Below, in pieces: positions 1-8,652 of a stretch of 64,000 nt of DNA. A program made the translations under genes and the position numbers. Each line of letters opens with the position of its first letter. The first letter of the stretch is position 1. This DNA comes from Laribacter hongkongensis DSM 14985 (GTDB taxonomy: Bacteria; Pseudomonadota; Gammaproteobacteria; Burkholderiales; Aquaspirillaceae): NCBI RefSeq assembly GCF_000423285.1, contig NZ_AUHR01000002.1, positions 1 through 64,000 of the forward strand, read 5' to 3'. The notes under the pieces are model-generated. The model did no database searches. It saw only the letters and a list, made by a program, of their open reading frames with translations, and was not told the origin of the DNA.

Positions 1-59
1 GTGGAAGCGCAGTAATGCGTTAAGCTAACCGATACTAATTACCCGTGAGGCTTGATCCT
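1..59 (+). rRNA. rrl: 23S ribosomal RNA, 3' end (partial)
   Basis: The first bases match the conserved 3' terminus of bacterial 23S rRNA, including the 'gcgttaagctaaccgatac' stretch and the 'cgtgaggcttgatcct' end. The 5' part lies outside the window. The exact last base is estimated from the usual 23S terminus. The 5S gene follows about 107 bases later, as expected in an rrn operon. Confidence 0.93.
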
Positions 60-166
60 ATAAGTTGAAGCATTCAGTGAATGCGACGATCGATCTGACC
101 TGTCACTTCTTTGACCGTTTGATGAGGCGGCGTGTTGCGAAAGCAGCACGACGGCTCGACAGTTTA

Positions 167-282
167 TGCCTGGTGGCCATAGCGAGTGGGTCCCACCCCT
201 TCCCATCCCGAACAGGACCGTGAAACCACTTAGCGCCGATGATAGTACGGATACCCGTGCGAAAGTAGGACACCGCCAGGCT
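167..282 (+). rRNA. rrf: 5S ribosomal RNA
   Basis: This 116-base segment begins TGCCTGG and ends CCAGGCT, so its ends pair as the 5S helix I. It contains the conserved internal blocks 'cccatcccgaac' and 'agcgccgatgatagta'. It follows the 23S end in the same orientation and is followed directly by an intrinsic terminator, so it is the last gene of the rRNA operon. Confidence 0.96.
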
Positions 283-289
283 CCCCATC

Positions 290-325
290 AAGGCCCCCAG
301 CACACGCTGGGGGCCTTTGCTTTTT
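290..325 (+). terminator. Intrinsic terminator of the rRNA operon
   Basis: A perfect 12-bp stem (290-301 with 306-317) closes a 4-base loop and is followed by TGCTTTTT. It lies eight bases after the 5S gene. Confidence 0.93.
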
Positions 326-326
326 A

Positions 327-437
327 GGGGGGGGTGGTATATTTTTGATTTTTGTTGATCAATTGTGTGTTTTTGCTATTGTGTTTTTATTTAGAATAAA
401 TCTTAGTCAATATTTTATGTGAATAGGAATCATTGTT
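327..437 (+). promoter_or_regulatory. AT-rich leader and probable promoter of orn-pgi
   Basis: The 110 bases between the rRNA terminator and orn are very AT-rich. One possible promoter is TTGCTA near 374, a 17-base spacer, then ATAAAT near 397. Other pairs are possible because the region is so AT-rich. The Shine-Dalgarno of orn is weak (AGGAAT about 8 bases before the ATG). Confidence 0.4.
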
Positions 438-983
438 ATGTTACAAGACCAGAATAACCTTGCTTGGATTGATATGGAAATGACGGGTTTGAATCCGGAT
501 ACTGATCGTATTCTGGAGGTCGCCATGGTCATTACTGATGGTAATTTGAATATCATTGCTGAGTCTCCTGTCTTGGTCGTTAATCAGTCTGCAAGTATTC
601 TGGACTCTATGGATGACTGGAACAAATCTACGCATGGCCGTAGTGGCTTGATTGAGAAGGTACTACAGTCAACCCAGAATGAAAATTCGGTTTCTCAACA
701 AGTACTTTCGTTCATGAAGGAATATATTCCTGTTAAAACCTCTCCTATGTGTGGTAATTCTATCTGTCAAGACCGGCGTTTTATGGCTCGCTGGATGCCT
801 GATCTGGAAGAGTATTTCCATTATCGCAATCTCGATGTGTCTACTCTTAAAGAATTATGTAAAAGATGGAAGCCTGAACTTTCAAAGGGTTTTAAAAAGA
901 GCGGGAAACATGAGGCGCTGGCAGATATTCACGAGTCTATTGATGAACTAAAATACTATCGGGATTATTTTATTAAGCTATAA
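438..983 (+). CDS. orn: Oligoribonuclease
   Basis: This is a 3'-to-5' exoribonuclease of the DEDDh family that degrades short oligoribonucleotides (nanoRNA, including linearised c-di-GMP) to mononucleotides in the cytoplasm. The first exonuclease motif WIDMEMTG supplies Asp12 and Glu14. [10 protein letters not shown] forms the second motif, and a C-terminal His158/Asp163 pair completes the active site. The protein has 181 residues, the same length as E. coli Orn, and shares blocks such as MDDWN, YFHYR and LDVSTLKEL. It is followed by pgi after 14 bases and probably shares its transcript. The gene is much poorer in G+C than the rest of the window, which is unusual for an essential housekeeping gene. 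Confidence 0.96.
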   Translation: MLQDQNNLAWIDMEMTGLNPDTDRILEVAMVITDGNLNIIAESPVLVVNQSASILDSMDDWNKSTHGRSGLIEKVLQSTQNENSVSQQVLSFMKEYIPVKTSPMCGNSICQDRRFMARWMPDLEEYFHYRNLDVSTLKELCKRWKPELSKGFKKSGKHEALADIHESIDELKYYRDYFIKL

Positions 984-997
984 GATTTGGTGGAAAC

Positions 998-2656
998 ATG
1001 AGATTTCAATCGATTAATGAAATTAATCTGACTTCTGTATGGGCTCAGCTTCATTTGCATCAGAGATCTACAAGGCATGTGGAGATGCGGGATTTATTTG
1101 AGGCTGAATCTGACAGATTTTTGAATTTTTCGATTGATTTAAACGGTTTTTTGTTGGATTTTTCAAAAAACAGAATTACTGGCCGCTCATTGGATCTTTT
1201 GGTTGAGCTTTCAAAAGTGGCAGGTCTGAGTGACTGGGTTGAAGCGGCACGTCTAGGAGAGCAGATCAATACCAGTGAGCATCGTGCCGTCATGCACTTT
1301 GCTTTAAGGGCAAGTGTAGATGATGTTTATTCTGTTGATGGGCAAAATGTTGTGCCTGTTGTCCACCGGGAACTTCGTCGATGCTTTGATTTTTCTGAAA
1401 AAATCCGTCAAAAAATATGGTGTGGTTTTAATGGCTCTCCCATTCGGGATGTTGTCAATATTGGTATAGGAGGTTCTGATCTAGGGCCTCGGCTGGCAGT
1501 GCAGGCTTTGCATCCATATGCTCTGTCTGATATCCGTGTGCATTTTGTTTCCAACCTTGATGGGGCAGATCTTGCTCAGACCTTGGAGGGTCTTGATCAG
1601 GCTACTACCTTGTTTATCGTTTCATCAAAATCTTTTTCTACGCCAGAAACACTTGATAATGCATATGCAGCTAAAGCGTGGTTCTTGCAAAAAGCACAAG
1701 GTTCTGATGTCTCAAAACATTTTGTAGCCATTTCAAGCAATGTTGAGGCTGTCAAGGATTTTGGGATCGCTCCTGAGCAGATGTTCCGGTTTTGGGATTG
1801 GGTAGGAGGGCGCTATTCCGTCTGGTCTGCCATTGGCCTGTCTGTCATGATTGCTATCGGAGAGAGGCACTTCAGGGCCTTTCTTGATGGCGCACGGGAA
1901 ATGGACCAGCATTTTTTTACTGCTCCGCATGAAAAAAACATTCCAGTGGTGATGGCTTTATTGGGAGTCTGGTACAACACTTTTTACGGTGCCCATACCC
2001 ATGCCATCATGCCTTACGCTCATGGCCTTGCAAGACTACCTGCTTATTTGCAGCAACTTGATATGGAATCAAACGGGAAACGGGTAGGGCGATTTGGTGA
2101 AATGCTGGACTTTGATACCGGTCCTGTTGTATGGGGAGAGGTCGGTGTCAATAGCCAGCACGCATTTTTTCAGTTGCTGCATCAAGGAACGCGACTGGTG
2201 CCTTGCGACTTTATCTTGCCTTTGCGTAGTCATTACGCTATTGGACAACATCACCAACAGCTCGTGGCAAACTGCTTGGCGCAAACGGAAGCCCTGATGC
2301 GGGGCAAGACGGATACCGAGGTATTGGAAGAATTGCAGGCAGCCGGTGTGACCGGAGAATTGCTTGATGCCTTGTTGCCACAAAAAGTATTTCCCGGCAA
2401 TCAGCCATCCAATACGATTGTTATCGACGAACTTTCTCCTCATTTTTTGGGAATGCTTCTGGCCGCTTATGAACACAAGGTATTTGTTCAGGGCGTGATC
2501 TGGGGTATCAACTCGTTTGATCAATGGGGGGTTGAATACGGCAAGCAACTGGCCAAGCGCATCGCGCCCGAGCTGGCTTCAACAAAACCACCCAAGCATG
2601 ACAGTTCAACGAATGCCCTGATTGAACGCTATCGCACGCGAGGATGCAGGTCATGA
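998..2656 (+). CDS. pgi: Glucose-6-phosphate isomerase
   Basis: This cytoplasmic enzyme interconverts glucose-6-phosphate and fructose-6-phosphate. The 552-residue product has the family length (about 549) and carries NIGIGGSDLGP and SSKSFSTPETL (sugar-phosphate binding) and GGRYSVWSAIGL. The catalytic Glu is in MESNGKRV, the His in SQHAFFQLLHQG and the Lys in WGVEYGKQLA near the C-terminus. Its stop overlaps the pncC start as ATGA, so the two are translationally coupled. Base composition changes inside the gene: the first two thirds are AT-rich like orn, while the last third approaches the GC level of the genes downstream. Confidence 0.97.
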   Translation: MRFQSINEINLTSVWAQLHLHQRSTRHVEMRDLFEAESDRFLNFSIDLNGFLLDFSKNRITGRSLDLLVELSKVAGLSDWVEAARLGEQINTSEHRAVMHFALRASVDDVYSVDGQNVVPVVHRELRRCFDFSEKIRQKIWCGFNGSPIRDVVNIGIGGSDLGPRLAVQALHPYALSDIRVHFVSNLDGADLAQTLEGLDQATTLFIVSSKSFSTPETLDNAYAAKAWFLQKAQGSDVSKHFVAISSNVEAVKDFGIAPEQMFRFWDWVGGRYSVWSAIGLSVMIAIGERHFRAFLDGAREMDQHFFTAPHEKNIPVVMALLGVWYNTFYGAHTHAIMPYAHGLARLPAYLQQLDMESNGKRVGRFGEMLDFDTGPVVWGEVGVNSQHAFFQLLHQGTRLVPCDFILPLRSHYAIGQHHQQLVANCLAQTEALMRGKTDTEVLEELQAAGVTGELLDALLPQKVFPGNQPSNTIVIDELSPHFLGMLLAAYEHKVFVQGVIWGINSFDQWGVEYGKQLAKRIAPELASTKPPKHDSSTNALIERYRTRGCRS

Positions 2657-3156
2657 CCGATCATTTGCTGGCCTTGTCGTCTGACCTTGGTCGCTTTTTG
2701 CTCCAGTACGGTCAGTCACTGGCGACGGCCGAATCCTGTACCGGAGGCTTGATCTCGGCCACCCTGACCGAAGTTGCCGGTTCAAGTCACTGGTTTGGAT
2801 GGGGAGTAGTCAGTTATGCCAATGCTGCCAAGATGCAGCTGCTGGCCGTGCAGCCCGAAACCTTGTATGACCATGGGGCCGTGAGCGAGGCCGTTGTGCG
2901 GCAAATGGCAACTGGGGTGCAAAGGTTGTCCGGAGCAGACTGGAGCATTGCTGTCAGTGGTGTGGCAGGTCCGGGAGGCAGCAGTGCGGCCAAGCCGGTC
3001 GGAACGGTCTGGTTTGCCATTGCAGGCCCGGATCTGCGTGTGGAAGCCTTTGTACATCACTTCAGTGGTGATCGTGCCGGAATTCGCTGGCAAACCGTTG
3101 AAACAGCCTTGTCTGCCCTGATTGCTCGTGTGGCAGGGCAAACCAGCCAAGCATAA
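2653..3156 (+). CDS. pncC: Nicotinamide-nucleotide amidohydrolase (CinA C-terminal type)
   Basis: The enzyme deamidates nicotinamide mononucleotide to nicotinate mononucleotide, recycling the NMN made by DNA ligase. The 167-residue product is a stand-alone CinA C-terminal domain. The active-site serine region is ATAESCTGGLISA, and SGVAGPGGSSAAKPVGTVW forms the second conserved block. I chose the ATG at 2653, which overlaps the pgi stop, because GAGG lies nine bases upstream. An ATG at 2644 would add three residues but leaves its ribosome site too close. In many proteobacteria this gene precedes recA; here an insertion sequence follows instead. Confidence 0.92.
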   Translation: MTDHLLALSSDLGRFLLQYGQSLATAESCTGGLISATLTEVAGSSHWFGWGVVSYANAAKMQLLAVQPETLYDHGAVSEAVVRQMATGVQRLSGADWSIAVSGVAGPGGSSAAKPVGTVWFAIAGPDLRVEAFVHHFSGDRAGIRWQTVETALSALIARVAGQTSQA

Positions 3157-3328
3157 CCATGGTGCTCCGGTTGTTGCAGCCAGTTGCGCAGCTAAAGGGA
3201 GCGCTGTTTGCACCCGTATCTTGCATGAGCAGGCACAATGGGTGATGAAATCGGTTCGACATGCTGATCGTCGAATTGTGTCGCAAGCACGTTTTTTCGG
3301 AAACTGGTTATTATTTCTTATATGGCCG

Positions 3329-3367
3329 ACGTCTCCCCGTTCTCAGTAGCAGAGCGCTTTAGAGTCC
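3329..3367. repeat. Left imperfect terminal inverted repeat of the IS
   Basis: Read inward, this end aligns with the reverse complement of the other end at about two thirds of positions with one gap. The inner nine bases (TTAGAGTCC) are identical. Confidence 0.6.
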
Positions 3368-4170
3368 GAGCTTAATTTACCTGATTTCTTAGCGAGTGAT
3401 TTGGCGTAGGCCGTCGGCGTCAAACCGCCAAGCGCTTTCTTGGGTCTTTCGTTGTTGTATTCCCTCCGCCAGGCTTCAATGACGACCTGTGCATGGCGCA
3501 GGCTGGTAAACCAGTGTTCGTTCAGGCACTCATCCCGGAAGCGCCCGTTAAACGATTCGATGCAGGCGTTCTGATTGGGCTTGCCGGGCTCGATGAGGAA
3601 GAGCTGAACACTACGAGCATGCACCCAGGTGAGCATGGTACGACTGCAGAACTCCTTGCCGTTATCTGTCCTGGTCGCTTTGGGCAAGCCGCGTGTTGTC
3701 GCCAACTGGTCAAGGACACGCGTCAGATGCATGCCACTCATTGCGCGCTCCGGCACGATCGCGACTGCCTCGTGCGTGGCATCATCGACGACGGTCAGAC
3801 TCTTGATGACGCGGCCTTCCGCCGTCCGGTCGAACGCAAAGTCCATCGACCAGACCTGATTGGCCGCCAAAGGGCAAGCCAGTGGGTGACGAGCTGCTAC
3901 CGGCACCTTCTTGCGCCGGCGAATTTGCAGACCCGCCTCGGCATAAAGCCGATCCACTCGCTTGTGATTGACCCGTATGCCTTCCTGCCGCAGCTTCAAA
4001 CAGATCATGCCAGCCCCGTAACGACGGTGACGTTGCGCGAGCGCGATGATCTTCGCTTTCAAGGCCGCATTGCGGTCGGTGGCGGGCTGGTAACGGAATG
4101 AACCGGGGCTCATACCAGCCAGACGCAGCGATCGACGCTCACCACTTTTTTCGCAGCGCCTCTTTGGCAA
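3343..4170 (-). CDS. IS3-family transposase, orfB (DDE integrase domain)
   Basis: This 275-codon frame encodes the catalytic half of an IS3-family transposase. It has an N-terminal HTH_21-like segment (RRYGAGMICLKLRQEG, about residues 50-66) and an rve/DDE integrase core. The acidic triad is in SMDFAFD, TRTDNGKEF and ESFNGRFRDE, spaced as in the family. In active relatives orfB is made as an OrfAB fusion by -1 slippage on an A6G run. That run is present near 4147-4153, where orfA ends and orfB overlaps it. The start shown is the first ATG in frame and need not be used. The frame is intact to its stop near the element's left end. Confidence 0.9.
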   Translation of the reverse strand: MPKRRCEKSGERRSLRLAGMSPGSFRYQPATDRNAALKAKIIALAQRHRRYGAGMICLKLRQEGIRVNHKRVDRLYAEAGLQIRRRKKVPVAARHPLACPLAANQVWSMDFAFDRTAEGRVIKSLTVVDDATHEAVAIVPERAMSGMHLTRVLDQLATTRGLPKATRTDNGKEFCSRTMLTWVHARSVQLFLIEPGKPNQNACIESFNGRFRDECLNEHWFTSLRHAQVVIEAWRREYNNERPKKALGGLTPTAYAKSLAKKSGKLSSDSKALCY

Positions 4171-4401
4171 TCTCGTTCTCGAGCATCGTCTCGGCCAGGA
4201 GCTTCTTCAGCCGCACATTCTCGCTCTCCAGCTCTTTGAGTCGCTTGGCCTCCGAGACGTTCATGCCACCAAACTTGCTGCGTCAAAGGTAATAGTTGGC
4301 TTCCGAGGAAGCGTGTTGCTGCACAGTTCGGCTCCGGGCATGCCTGCTTCTGCTTCGCGCAGAAACCCGATGATCTGTTCTTCGGTGAAACGTTTCTTCA
4401 T
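4139..4401 (-). pseudogene. IS3-family orfA, broken by frameshift and nonsense change
   Basis: Translation from the ATG at 4401 gives MKKRFTEEQIIGFLREAEAG and reaches ELC at about residue 28. It then leaves the family frame and stops at 4261 after 46 residues. The remaining family sequence (SEANYYL, RSKFGGMNVSEAKRLKELE, then the leucine-zipper-like LKKLLAETMLENEIAKEAL) lies in another frame and runs to a stop at 4139. The span of 263 bases is one short of 88 codons, which fits a single-base deletion near the C of ELC. In addition, the Trp codon usual after YYL is TGA here. The DNA-binding subunit is therefore inactivated twice. Confidence 0.88.
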
Positions 4402-4427
4402 GTCCAATCTCCATGTCATGGTGGATT

Positions 4428-4465
4428 GGACTCTAACTTCATGTGCTCCTCAATACCGGGGGCGT
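4428..4465. repeat. Right imperfect terminal inverted repeat of the IS
   Basis: This is the partner of the repeat at 3329-3367, including the inverted TTAGAGTCC at its inner end. It lies just upstream of orfA. Confidence 0.6.
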
Positions 4466-4655
4466 CGCAGCGACAAAAGTGGTGAGTGAACCCTCACCGC
4501 AGAAGTTGCTGTGCTATCTGATAAATAAGGGATTCCGTAAGCGTCGCTTGCTATGAACCTCCCTTGATTCTGTCTCTCACTCTACCGACCGCAAGGCTGC
4601 CTTGAAGACGCAAATCATCGTGTTTGCACAACGCCCATACGGTTTATGTCCAAGC

Positions 4656-4690
4656 GAAATCGGGTGAATCGTTCAGATTCACCCGATTTC
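4656..4690. terminator. Hairpin terminator downstream of prpF
   Basis: A perfect 15-bp stem (4656-4670 with 4676-4690) closes a 5-base loop. It lies about 20 bases after the prpF stop on the minus strand. The U-tract is weak on both strands, so its efficiency is uncertain. In the remaining gap from the IS end to here (4470-4655) I see no gene. Confidence 0.7.
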
Positions 4691-4710
4691 ATTTTACCTG
4701 CACTTTTTGT

Positions 4711-5898
4711 TCAGTCTATTGTGGCCGGTACGCGTACCCAGCCTTCCATCAGGATGCGGGCGCTGCGGCTCATCACGGCCTTGGTGACACTCCACTGGCC
4801 GTTCTGGCAGACGGCACTGGCACCGACGCGCAAGGTGCCCGACGGGTGGCCGAAGCGTACCGCGTCCTTCTCGCCGCCGCCGGCGGCAAGATTCACCAGC
4901 GTGCCGGGCACTGCAGCGGCGGTACCAATGGCGACGGCGCAGGTGCCCATCATCGCGTGATGGAGCTTGCCCATCGACAGCGCGCGCACCAGCAGGTCGA
5001 TTTCACCGGCATCGATGGTTTTGCCGCTGGACGCGGTGTAGCTCGCCGGCGGCGCGACAAAGGCGATTTTCGGCGTGTGCTGGCGGGTGGCGGCTTCTTC
5101 CGGCGTCTTGATCAGGCCCATGCGCAAGGCACCGGCAACGCGGATCTTCTCGAAGCGTGCCAGCTGCTCGGGGTCGCTGTTGATTGCTTCGCGCAGTTCG
5201 GTGCCGGTGTAACCGATGTCGGCCGCGTTGACGAACACGGTCGGGATACCGGAGCTGATCATGGTTGCCGGGAAGCAGCCGACACCCGGTACTTCCAGCA
5301 GGTCGACCAGATTGCCGGTGGGGAACATCGAACCGCCGGCATCACCGTCATCCGACGGATCCATGAATTCAAGCACGATTTCGGCGGCGGGGAAGGTGAC
5401 ACCATCCAACTCAAAATCACCGGTTTCCTGTACCTGGCCATTGGTGACCGGGACGTGGGCGATGATGGTTTTGCCGATGTTCGCCTGCCAGATGCGCACG
5501 ACGGCGATGCCGTTGTCGGGGATGCGCAGCGGGTCGACCAGACCGGCGTGAATGGCAAAGGCACCGGCAGCGGTGGAGAGGTTGCCGCAGTTGCCCGACC
5601 AGTCGACACACGGCTTGTCGATCGACACCTGGCCGTACAGGTAGTCCACGTCATGCTCGGGGACGCTGCTCCTGCTGAGGATCACACACTTGCTGGTGCT
5701 GGAAGTGGCGCCACCCATGCCGTCGATGTGTGCGGCATACGGGTCGGGGCTGCCGATCACGCGCATGAACAGCGCGTCACGGGCCGCACCCGGTTGCTGG
5801 CATGCCGGCGGCAGGTCCTGCAGGCGGAAGAACACGCCCTTGCTGGTGCCGCCGCGCATGTAGGTGGCGGGAATCCGGATCTGGGGTTGTTGGCTCAT
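4711..5898 (-). CDS. prpF: 2-methylaconitate cis-trans isomerase PrpF
   Basis: PrpF isomerises the 2-methyl-trans-aconitate made by AcnD into the cis form, which can be hydrated to 2-methylisocitrate in the methylcitrate cycle. The 395-residue product has the family length. It begins with the typical ATYMRGGTSKGVFF segment and contains MGGATSSTSKC and SGNCGNLSTAAGAFAI, where the conserved Cys and Lys of this diaminopimelate-epimerase-like fold lie. It is the last gene of the prp operon, 84 bases after acnD. The presence of prpF with acnD replaces PrpD, an arrangement common in beta- and gammaproteobacteria. Confidence 0.96.
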   Translation of the reverse strand: MSQQPQIRIPATYMRGGTSKGVFFRLQDLPPACQQPGAARDALFMRVIGSPDPYAAHIDGMGGATSSTSKCVILSRSSVPEHDVDYLYGQVSIDKPCVDWSGNCGNLSTAAGAFAIHAGLVDPLRIPDNGIAVVRIWQANIGKTIIAHVPVTNGQVQETGDFELDGVTFPAAEIVLEFMDPSDDGDAGGSMFPTGNLVDLLEVPGVGCFPATMISSGIPTVFVNAADIGYTGTELREAINSDPEQLARFEKIRVAGALRMGLIKTPEEAATRQHTPKIAFVAPPASYTASSGKTIDAGEIDLLVRALSMGKLHHAMMGTCAVAIGTAAAVPGTLVNLAAGGGEKDAVRFGHPSGTLRVGASAVCQNGQWSVTKAVMSRSARILMEGWVRVPATID

Positions 5899-5928
5899 GG
5901 CTGGGTTTCCTGGGTGGGAGGGCCGGCG

Positions 5929-5966
5929 GGTGCGAAACCGGGCTGTGTAGTGCCCGGCTCCGCACC
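5929..5966 (-). other. Intercistronic hairpin between acnD and prpF
   Basis: GGTGCG (5929-5934) pairs with CGCACC (5961-5966), and inside it CCGGGC (5938-5943) pairs with GCCCGG (5952-5957). There is no U-tract, so an RNA stability or processing element is more likely than a full terminator. Confidence 0.55.
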
Positions 5967-5982
5967 AGCGCGGCCTGTCCGT

Positions 5983-8622
5983 TTAGGCGGGTTCCGTTTC
6001 GCGCGAAGCGTTGGACTCGAGGAAGTCCTGCGCGAAGCGCTGCAACACACCGCCCGCCTGGTAGACACGCACTTCGGCGGCGGTATCCAGACGGCAGGTG
6101 ACCGGTACTTCGGTGGTTTCGCCGTTCTGGCGGTGGATCACCAGCGTCAGTGTGCAACGTGGCGACAGCTTGCCCTGGATGTCATAGGTCTCGGTGCCGT
6201 CCAGTCCCAGCGTCAGGCGGGTAGTGCCCGGCTGGAATTCCACCGGCAGCACGCCCATGCCGATCAGATTGGTGCGGTGGATGCGCTCGAAGCCCTCGGC
6301 GACGATCACTTCCACCCCGGCCAGACGCACGCCCTTGGCTGCCCAGTCGCGGCTTGAACCCTGGCCGTAGTCGGCGCCGGCAACGATGATCAGCGGCTGT
6401 TTGCGCGCCATATAGGTTTCGATGGCCTCCCACATCCGCATCACCTTGCCTTCCGGTTCGACGCGGGCGAGCGAGCCCTTTTTCACCGCACCGTCGACAA
6501 TGGCCATTTCGTTGACTAGCTGCGGGTTGGCGAAGGTGGCGCGCATGGCGGTGAGGTGGTCGCCACGGTGGGTGGCGTACGAGTTGAAGTCCTCTTCCGG
6601 CAGGCCCATCTTGGCGAGGTATTCGCCGGCGGCGGAACTGGCCAGAATGGCGTTGGACGGCGACAGGTGGTCGGTGGTGATGTTGTCCGGCAGGATGGCC
6701 AGCGGACGCATGCCCTTGAGCGTGCGCGGGCTGGCGGCCAGCGCGCCCATGCCTTCGGTGTCCCAGTACGGCGGGCGGCGGATATAGGTCGACATCGGGC
6801 GCCAGGCGTAAAGCGGGCTTTCGGCCTGCTCGGCTTTGCCCAGGTCGAACATCGGGATGTAGATCTGCTTGAACTGCTCCGGCTTCACGCAGGACGCGAC
6901 CAGCTCGTCGATTTCCTCATCCGACGGCCACAAATCTTTCAGGCGGATTTCCTTGCCGTCGACCACGCCCAGCACGTCCTGTTCGATGTCAAAGCGCATG
7001 GTGCCGGCGATGGCGTAGGCGACCACCAGCGGTGGCGAGGCCAGGAAGGCCTGCTTGGCGTAGGGGTGGATGCGCCCGTCGAAGTTGCGGTTGCCCGACA
7101 GCACGGCGGTGGCGTAGAGGTCGCGCTCGATGATTTCCTGCTGGATTGCGGGGTCGAGCGCGCCGGACATGCCGTTACAGGTGGTGCAGGCGTAGGCGAC
7201 GATGCCAAAGCCCATCTTTTCCAACTCCGGTAGCAGGCCGGCCTCTTCCAGGTACAGCCGGGCGACTTTCGAGCCCGGTGCGAACGAGCTTTTCACCCAC
7301 GGCTTACGGGTCAGCCCCAGTGTGTTGGCCTTTTTGGCCAACAGGCCGGCGGCGATCACGTTGCGCGGGTTGGACGTGTTGGTGCAGCTGGTGATGGCAG
7401 CGATGATCACCGCGCCGTCCGGCAGCAGGCCTTGCGCTTCTTCATCGCGTGCGGCGGTGAGCCTGGTTTCGTCGGCGATGCCACGTTCTTGCAAAGCGGA
7501 AGTGGGCAGGCGTTTGTGCGGGTTGGACGGGCCGGCCATATTGCGCACGACGGTAGACAAATCAAACGTCAGCACGCGCTCGTACTGGGCGCTTTGCAGC
7601 GCGTCGGTCCACAGGCCGGTGGTCTTGGCGTAGGTTTCCACCAGCGCGACCTGTTCCGGCTCGCGGCCGGTGAGCTTGAGGTAATCGATGGTCTGCTGGT
7701 CGATGTAGAACATCGCCGCGGTGGCGCCGTACTCCGGACACATATTGGAGATGGTGGCGCGGTCGCCGATCGACAGGCTGTCCGCGCCTTCGCCGAAGAA
7801 TTCGACGTAGGCACCGACCACGCGCTCCTTGCGCAGGAACTCGGTGAGTGCCAGCACGATGTCGGTGGCGGTGATGCCGGGTTGGCGCTGGCCGGTCAGC
7901 CTGACGCCGACGATGTCGGGCAGGCGCATCATCGACGGGTGGCCGAGCATCACGGTTTCCGCTTCCAGCCCGCCAACGCCGATGGCGATTACCCCCAGTG
8001 CATCAACGTGCGGGGTGTGGCTGTCGGTGCCGACACAGGTGTCGGGGAAGGCCACGCCGTCGCGCGCCTGGATCACCGGGCTCATTTTTTCCAGGTTGAT
8101 CTGGTGCATGATGCCGTTGCCGGCCGGGATCACGTCCACGTTCTTGAACGCGGTCTTGGTCCACTCGATGAAGTGGAAACGGTCTTCGTTACGGCGGTCT
8201 TCGATCGCGCGGTTTTTCTCGAAGGCCTCCGGGTCGAAGCCGCCGCATTCGACGGCCAGCGAATGGTCGACGATCAGCTGGGTCGGCACCACCGGATTGA
8301 CCAGCGACGGGTCGCCGCCCTGGTCGGCGATGGCGTCGCGCAGGCCGGCCAGATCGACCAGTGCGGTCTGGCCGAGAATGTCGTGGCAGACCACGCGGGC
8401 CGGGTACCACGGGAAGTCCAGATCACGTTTGCGCTCGATCAGCTGCCTGAGCGAGTCGGTGAGGCTGGCCGGGTCGCAGCGACGGACCAGTTGTTCAGCC
8501 AGCACGCGCGAGGTGTAGGGCAGGGTGGCGTAGGCGCCGGGCTGGATCGCCTCGACGGCGGCACGGGTATCAAAGTAATCGAGCCCGGTGCCGGGCAGGG
8601 CTTTGCGGAATTGTGTATTCAT
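5983..8622 (-). CDS. acnD: Fe/S-dependent 2-methylcitrate dehydratase AcnD
   Basis: This aconitase-superfamily enzyme dehydrates (2S,3S)-2-methylcitrate to 2-methyl-trans-aconitate. The 879-residue chain has the full aconitase layout: the N-terminal three-domain core with VDHSLAVECGG and GTDSHTPHVDALG, then the cluster-ligand cysteines in ITSCTNTSNPRN and ACTTCNGMSG. After a linker comes the C-terminal swivel domain with GADYGQGSSRDWAAKG and RTNLIGMGVLP. Its association with prpF separates it from AcnA. It lies 78 bases after prpC and 84 before prpF. The ribosome site is weak. Confidence 0.95.
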   Translation of the reverse strand: MNTQFRKALPGTGLDYFDTRAAVEAIQPGAYATLPYTSRVLAEQLVRRCDPASLTDSLRQLIERKRDLDFPWYPARVVCHDILGQTALVDLAGLRDAIADQGGDPSLVNPVVPTQLIVDHSLAVECGGFDPEAFEKNRAIEDRRNEDRFHFIEWTKTAFKNVDVIPAGNGIMHQINLEKMSPVIQARDGVAFPDTCVGTDSHTPHVDALGVIAIGVGGLEAETVMLGHPSMMRLPDIVGVRLTGQRQPGITATDIVLALTEFLRKERVVGAYVEFFGEGADSLSIGDRATISNMCPEYGATAAMFYIDQQTIDYLKLTGREPEQVALVETYAKTTGLWTDALQSAQYERVLTFDLSTVVRNMAGPSNPHKRLPTSALQERGIADETRLTAARDEEAQGLLPDGAVIIAAITSCTNTSNPRNVIAAGLLAKKANTLGLTRKPWVKSSFAPGSKVARLYLEEAGLLPELEKMGFGIVAYACTTCNGMSGALDPAIQQEIIERDLYATAVLSGNRNFDGRIHPYAKQAFLASPPLVVAYAIAGTMRFDIEQDVLGVVDGKEIRLKDLWPSDEEIDELVASCVKPEQFKQIYIPMFDLGKAEQAESPLYAWRPMSTYIRRPPYWDTEGMGALAASPRTLKGMRPLAILPDNITTDHLSPSNAILASSAAGEYLAKMGLPEEDFNSYATHRGDHLTAMRATFANPQLVNEMAIVDGAVKKGSLARVEPEGKVMRMWEAIETYMARKQPLIIVAGADYGQGSSRDWAAKGVRLAGVEVIVAEGFERIHRTNLIGMGVLPVEFQPGTTRLTLGLDGTETYDIQGKLSPRCTLTLVIHRQNGETTEVPVTCRLDTAAEVRVYQAGGVLQRFAQDFLESNASRETEPA

Positions 8623-8652
8623 GGCGGATGACGGGGCAGTAGGGGCGACAAA

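Larger units (their letters stand above)
3323..4469 (-). mobile_element. IS3-family insertion sequence, decayed copy
   Basis: The element contains an IS3-type orfA/orfB pair on the minus strand. Its ends carry an imperfect inverted repeat (3329-3367 against 4428-4465) that includes a shared TTAGAGTCC. The outermost bases can be read as TG...CA at 3323 and 4469, as in this family, but a CA at 4475 is equally possible. No clear target duplication is visible. orfB is intact but orfA carries two inactivating mutations, so the copy should not make a normal fused transposase by itself. Confidence 0.8.
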
